Origin: Megasphaera micronuciformis F0359
Lineage (GTDB): Bacteria; Bacillota; Negativicutes; Veillonellales; Megasphaeraceae
Assembly: GCF_000165735.1 (NCBI RefSeq)
Contig: NZ_GL538184.1
Location: forward strand, 1-64,000
DNA length: 64,000 nucleotides
Reading direction: 5' to 3'
Shown piece after piece: positions 61,601 to 64,000 of the stretch (within the stretch, counting starts at the first letter, position 1; every line of letters begins with the position of its first letter). The position numbers and the translations under genes were made by a program. The notes under the pieces are model-generated. The model saw nothing but the letters and a program-made list of their open reading frames with translations, was not told the origin of the DNA and ran no database searches.

Positions 61601-63382
61601 GTCGCTCTTATCAAGACGCAAAGACGGAGTAACAATGGTATCTTTGTCCACCTGCCACATATCCTGTAAGACCAGGTACTGTTTATTAATGGATGCCTTA
61701 CCTACATAGACCATGTTGTTGCGATCCTTAAAGGCTTCTTTAAACCGCTTGCCGTTAAATGTAACGCCCTGGATATTGGCTTGAGAATTGTAATAGCTTT
61801 CAATAGCCAACATATTATGGTAAAAGGGAGGATAAGGGGCAAACTTAGATGCATTTTCCGCCAGAATTTTGGCGGCAAAAGCATCGGCCTTTGCCTTGAC
61901 GGCCGCCGGTAAGTTATCATAAGAAACCAGTGAAGCACCGTTAGGGAAGTATTGTTTATAGTCCGTATACGTAAAATCGGCTTTTTGACTTGTCGGGTCA
62001 TTGCGATCATAGTTATACCATTCTGCCGCATTGTTCCAGTAGGGAATACCGTTTTCGTCACGCAATATTTCATAAGCATGGACGTTAGAAGCTACTTCCC
62101 CGCTTTGCCCCGAAACGAGAGGACTTTCTTTGGAGATGACGAAGAGGCTCTTATCATAATCCCACGGATCAATCCGCTTCAAGGTTACATGTGGAGCGCT
62201 CTTCAAGCGACTTCCCGATCCGTCTTCTTTCGAAAAGCCGAAGCCGTAGGAAAGAAGATGCTTATCGTTGACCTGTGTCGACGCATTGGCCGATATGCTC
62301 AATTGTCGATGATCCACGTCATCTACATACTCAAGCTGGTTCTTCCCTTCATAGGACGACTTGCCGTAATAGCTGCTGACCGTAACGTCATCTTCTCTCG
62401 TGCGCGAGTAATTGGCGTCAACGGACCAATTGGTTTTGCCACCGTTATTTCCCGTCCATGTAAAACCGTACGTATCTCTATCCATATTCCGCTTAAAATG
62501 TTGCTGCGGTTCCATCATGCTGTCACTGTGTTTCATATAACGGTCGAGGTTTTCATTGTATCTGTCGGCACGAAAATCGAGAGAGTTTTTGTCATCGAAT
62601 TTATACGTCCCCGTAAAACCTGTATCGGAAGCCGTTCCGTAAAAGCGGAGGGAATTCTTCTCGAAGTTGGTAACCTTGGTCTGCATAGCCGAGCTGGATC
62701 GTCCTCGTGCAGCATAAACCGGCATAATATCTCGTTTACTTCCGTAAAGGCCGAGTCGTAATTTACCCATTTCTCCCGAGTCGGCACGGAAGAAGACATT
62801 TTGGTACGGGAATATGTCACCCTCTCCGCGAACTCGCCGACCTTCGGCATTAATCTGAATCGTCGGCTTCTTTTTCGCCTTTTTGGTCACTACATTGATG
62901 ACCCCGCCGATGGCATCGGCACCGTATTTAGCACTGGCAGCCCCTTGAATGACTTCAATGTGGTCTACATTTTCAGTCCCCAGCCGTGTCACTTCATCAC
63001 TGGCCCCGTAATACTTGGCCAAGTCACCCATAACCCGTTGCCCGTCTACCAGGATGAGCGTATGTCGAGGTTCGGCACCGCGAATGGAAACACCCACACG
63101 CCCCATAGCGTCAACCGTTCGCGAAACTCCCGTTTCTTGGAAGATGACATCTTCAACAGACTTTGCCTGCTTTTTTTCAATTTCTTTGCTTGTTATAATC
63201 GACGTCTGCTGGCTTTCATACTTAGCTTCTTCTTCCGCTCTTGTAGCCTGTACGATAATATCTCGAGTAACAACACGACCGTTTCCGTCTGCATATACGG
63301 GCATAGCCAACCATGCTGCAATCGCCAAAGATAACATCATATATGATTGTATGCGGCGGGTGCGCCCGGTTACCTTTTTCAT
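58601..63382 (-). CDS. Giant TonB-dependent receptor fused to a second porin-like beta-barrel (copy 2)
   Basis: A 1593-aa paralogue of the preceding giant protein along its whole length. Signal peptide (~1-31), TonB-box-like TRDIIVQATR, plug with IRGAEPRHTLILVDG and IQGAASAKYGADAIGGVINV, receptor barrel ending VYRFGVNLKFG (~890-900), a longer polar linker (~900-960, rich in Asp, Ala and Lys), then a porin-like domain (~960-1593) from FIGDYRARW to RIQATYKF. It lacks the coiled-coil insert of copy 1. The ATG at 63380-63382 has GAGG 10 bases upstream; a TTG three codons earlier is too close to that site. It has its own promoter and terminator. Confidence 0.88.
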   Translation of the reverse strand: MKKVTGRTRRIQSYMMLSLAIAAWLAMPVYADGNGRVVTRDIIVQATRAEEEAKYESQQTSIITSKEIEKKQAKSVEDVIFQETGVSRTVDAMGRVGVSIRGAEPRHTLILVDGQRVMGDLAKYYGASDEVTRLGTENVDHIEVIQGAASAKYGADAIGGVINVVTKKAKKKPTIQINAEGRRVRGEGDIFPYQNVFFRADSGEMGKLRLGLYGSKRDIMPVYAARGRSSSAMQTKVTNFEKNSLRFYGTASDTGFTGTYKFDDKNSLDFRADRYNENLDRYMKHSDSMMEPQQHFKRNMDRDTYGFTWTGNNGGKTNWSVDANYSRTREDDVTVSSYYGKSSYEGKNQLEYVDDVDHRQLSISANASTQVNDKHLLSYGFGFSKEDGSGSRLKSAPHVTLKRIDPWDYDKSLFVISKESPLVSGQSGEVASNVHAYEILRDENGIPYWNNAAEWYNYDRNDPTSQKADFTYTDYKQYFPNGASLVSYDNLPAAVKAKADAFAAKILAENASKFAPYPPFYHNMLAIESYYNSQANIQGVTFNGKRFKEAFKDRNNMVYVGKASINKQYLVLQDMWQVDKDTIVTPSLRLDKSDLFGAHLTANLGLTKNVGGNVHRRFKANIGTGYTEPGMGELYYNWEMYSSSPVGSDTARLGWYFIGNPDLKPEKSLNFDIGYETENAKTNTRFNLFHNRIKDYMSIYFTGALMDFHPELTTESLWGASKFLYAPDMIYSFKNIGKAEITGLEFEVKQRFNKHWNAKLGYTWLHAINKTDPNMPRQLLDKPVHKIDVGINYENEKSGWSGSLWADYYINMLDSNSIANNGNYMESYIAPDSQHSVINYHFAERGKQTYQKKTYGIWNLMVQKKFRNDAMMYFGIDNIFAHRDDDRALQDRVYRFGVNLKFGQHYKADGEDRAGTDTGKADHAAGNSATAVETDGKKAVTSESVKLSNFIQAPFDTTREKGVDFIGDYRARWNAHDGSERPAARTTFDSRVGSAEKNLRDNDEHGFEQRIRVGVDARIDDKTNVKAVASASGMTGVDTSYDMSESKGFNHARLDTFDVTRHAAKWDYSLGRLNERMGVTGYWFGKEYDGARAVRTDGKSQLRLGFGSFKNSTGISDSPYTHVVRENYMRVPTIDEFIGLISNDVGISFNGEKQVANAPDTINFYQQLERAKASGASTEELLGIMRHMYDIAKATYGNYLDEAVLSEAKFEIRQPDGVTVTYTDDNGDEHTKTLTYAPSMYYSGAKKFYIPYNDGSPLQGRSFFDSWWDAHKSEIESNYVEEGFAALSFEDGIEAEDVTVDMDALKEQIYRNDFVSPSSTDSLFASQGMPYVINEYFSAVAKRIQETDGGSQLPREAFKNTIGEIIPAFTGVLVKDDVPALKRAAFIQYKHEITPTVGVSAWYLRSFGDSYKTDRATGTVNEKHEFSTLANVFGIGAAWQIGKDVSLSFDYGQNRTKFGRFLNGHTTYEHAYASPVFNITGYQAGGTPHFWTVRFDMGKADTKVPGSWNAFADYKYFEHGSFFGGNGTEGVPDRYMDGIRSFTFGAGYVPRKDLLIEAFYTFDAKGTGKRDTLYGPENFRLGNYTRIQATYKF

Positions 63383-63431
63383 ATACTGCAATCCTCTTTT
63401 CTTTATATTTATGTCATGATAATTTTTCTTA

Positions 63432-63494
63432 ATTTTATCATCTAAACTCTTGACGATTCTACTCCGTTCGTACCAAAAATAATCCGAACAGACA
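63432..63494 (-). promoter_or_regulatory. Promoter and 39-bp direct-repeat operator of giant receptor 2 (copy C)
   Basis: Element at 63456-63494, 29 of 39 bases identical to copy A. Invariant parts are TGTC, CGGATTATT and GAACGGAGTAGAA; the 20-bp spacing is kept. TAGAAT serves as -35, with an 18-bp spacer to TAAAAT at 63432-63437. It lies 73 bp before the start codon. Confidence 0.78.
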
Positions 63495-63762
63495 TCGATT
63501 ATATTAATATTTCTGTAACATTATCGTATTATCTATGCTAGACCCTAATGATACAGTACGTTTACGGCCTTCAAACAAAAAGTCCTTGCCGATTTATTGT
63601 CGGCAAGGGCTTTTTGTCCTTGTGGACAGGCTGCGGAAGGTGTAGTATCACGCAGTCGTCTATAAGTATATGCCGATTGGGGACTCGGCTTGCACCTTTA
63701 GATTACAGAATAATGATTTTCATTTCAACTCCATTTGGACAAATTAAGCTCCGTTAAGGTAT
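63495..63762. other. Intergenic region without a recognised gene
   Basis: Holds upstream DNA of the copy C promoter, with two GATAAT repeats near 63525-63540 read on the minus strand, and the hairpin at 63577-63615. No coding sequence is supported on either strand. Confidence 0.5.
63577..63615. terminator. Hairpin with T runs on both strands
   Basis: AAAAGTCCTTGCCGA pairs with TCGGCAAGGGCTTTT (one wobble) across an 8-base loop. It probably ends the minus-strand gene whose stop lies at 63763, although the distance is 148 bp. Confidence 0.7.
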
Positions 63763-64000
63763 TTATTTCAATATTTTTTTCATATCGCCGACATATATTT
63801 GTTTTACGGGAAGACCTTCCTTTATGAAAGGTCCCCACAGGAAGGTCAATTGTTCGGGGCGGAGTTCTATGAGATGTAAGACAACGGGCATCTTTTCAAT
63901 TGTCTGTGCCGAAATGCCCTTAAGGTCACATACTTTCTCGTAAACTTCCTGTCCCGGCAACAAAATCCCGACTCGTCCGGTGGCCTGTACACCGGCTAAG
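63763..64000 (-). CDS. 3' end of an unidentified gene (partial at window edge)
   Basis: The last 78 codons of a gene that continues past base 64000. The visible C-terminus runs from LAGVQATGRVGILLPG through MPVVLHLIELRPEQL to VGDMKKILK. No motif is diagnostic and no membrane segment is seen. It is separated from the giant receptor by about 270 bp and a hairpin, so it is not in that transcription unit. Confidence 0.6.
   Translation of the reverse strand, partial: LAGVQATGRVGILLPGQEVYEKVCDLKGISAQTIEKMPVVLHLIELRPEQLTFLWGPFIKEGLPVKQIYVGDMKKILK

Noticed and set aside
63509-63545. Two GATAAT hexamers upstream of giant receptor 2, considered as a Fur site
   Set aside because: They are spaced 8 bp apart instead of 6, have no inverted third unit and lie about 140 bp from the start codon.
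63709-63727. Fur-like 19-mer (13/19 matches)
   Set aside because: It lies downstream of the partial minus-strand gene with no plus-strand gene after it, so there is no promoter to control.

Overview
The window comes from a diderm Firmicute, most likely a Negativicutes member of the Veillonella/Dialister/Megasphaera type. Outer-membrane machinery (ExbB-ExbD-TonB and three TonB-dependent receptors) sits beside typical Firmicute regulation: a tryptophan T-box, a SAM-I riboswitch, a PyrR attenuator, a perfect CIRCE operator and a class III fructose-bisphosphatase. The genus is not assigned. Most genes lie on the minus strand. No insertion sequence, prophage, CRISPR array or rRNA was seen.

Layout: (1) 54-4766, tyrS and a T-box-controlled ECF transporter whose substrate subunit is fused to one ATPase. 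(2) 4772-7053, an SMR efflux protein, rhaD and an orphan SAM-riboswitch-controlled metQ. (3) 7105-15812, a ten-gene Fur-controlled operon, exbB-exbD-tonB followed by an FTR1/P19 ferrous-iron system like Campylobacter jejuni Cj1658-Cj1663. (4) 15996-19171, a small fumarate-reductase-like operon. (5) 19209-29287, pyrimidine biosynthesis in two units (pyrB-pyrC-carA-carB and pyrF-pyrE plus membrane proteins). (6) 29299-36593, housekeeping and stress genes, tRNA-Ala and fbp. (7) 36753-46833, flavodoxin-hutW (anaerobic heme ring opening), an AraC regulator, and a FecBCD-type ABC importer with a TonB receptor and an ABC half-transporter. (8) 46969-53105, a DUF438/hemerythrin/PAS protein, a peptidase-nitrilase pair, ybaK-udg, tRNA-Gly and an unknown secreted protein. 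(9) 53348-63494, two tandem giant outer-membrane proteins (1672 and 1593 aa), then the 3' end of an unidentified gene.

The most striking content is in regions 7 and 9. Each giant protein reads as a complete TonB-dependent receptor followed by a second, porin-like beta-barrel in the same chain. Their two promoters and the flavodoxin-hutW promoter share a 39-bp element containing two direct half-sites 20 bp apart, the downstream one lying on the -35 region. This fits activation by an AraC-family protein, and one is encoded immediately beside the hutW copy. I infer a regulon joining heme degradation to the double-barrel receptors, powered by ExbBD-TonB encoded in the window. This is inference from sequence pattern; none of it has been tested.
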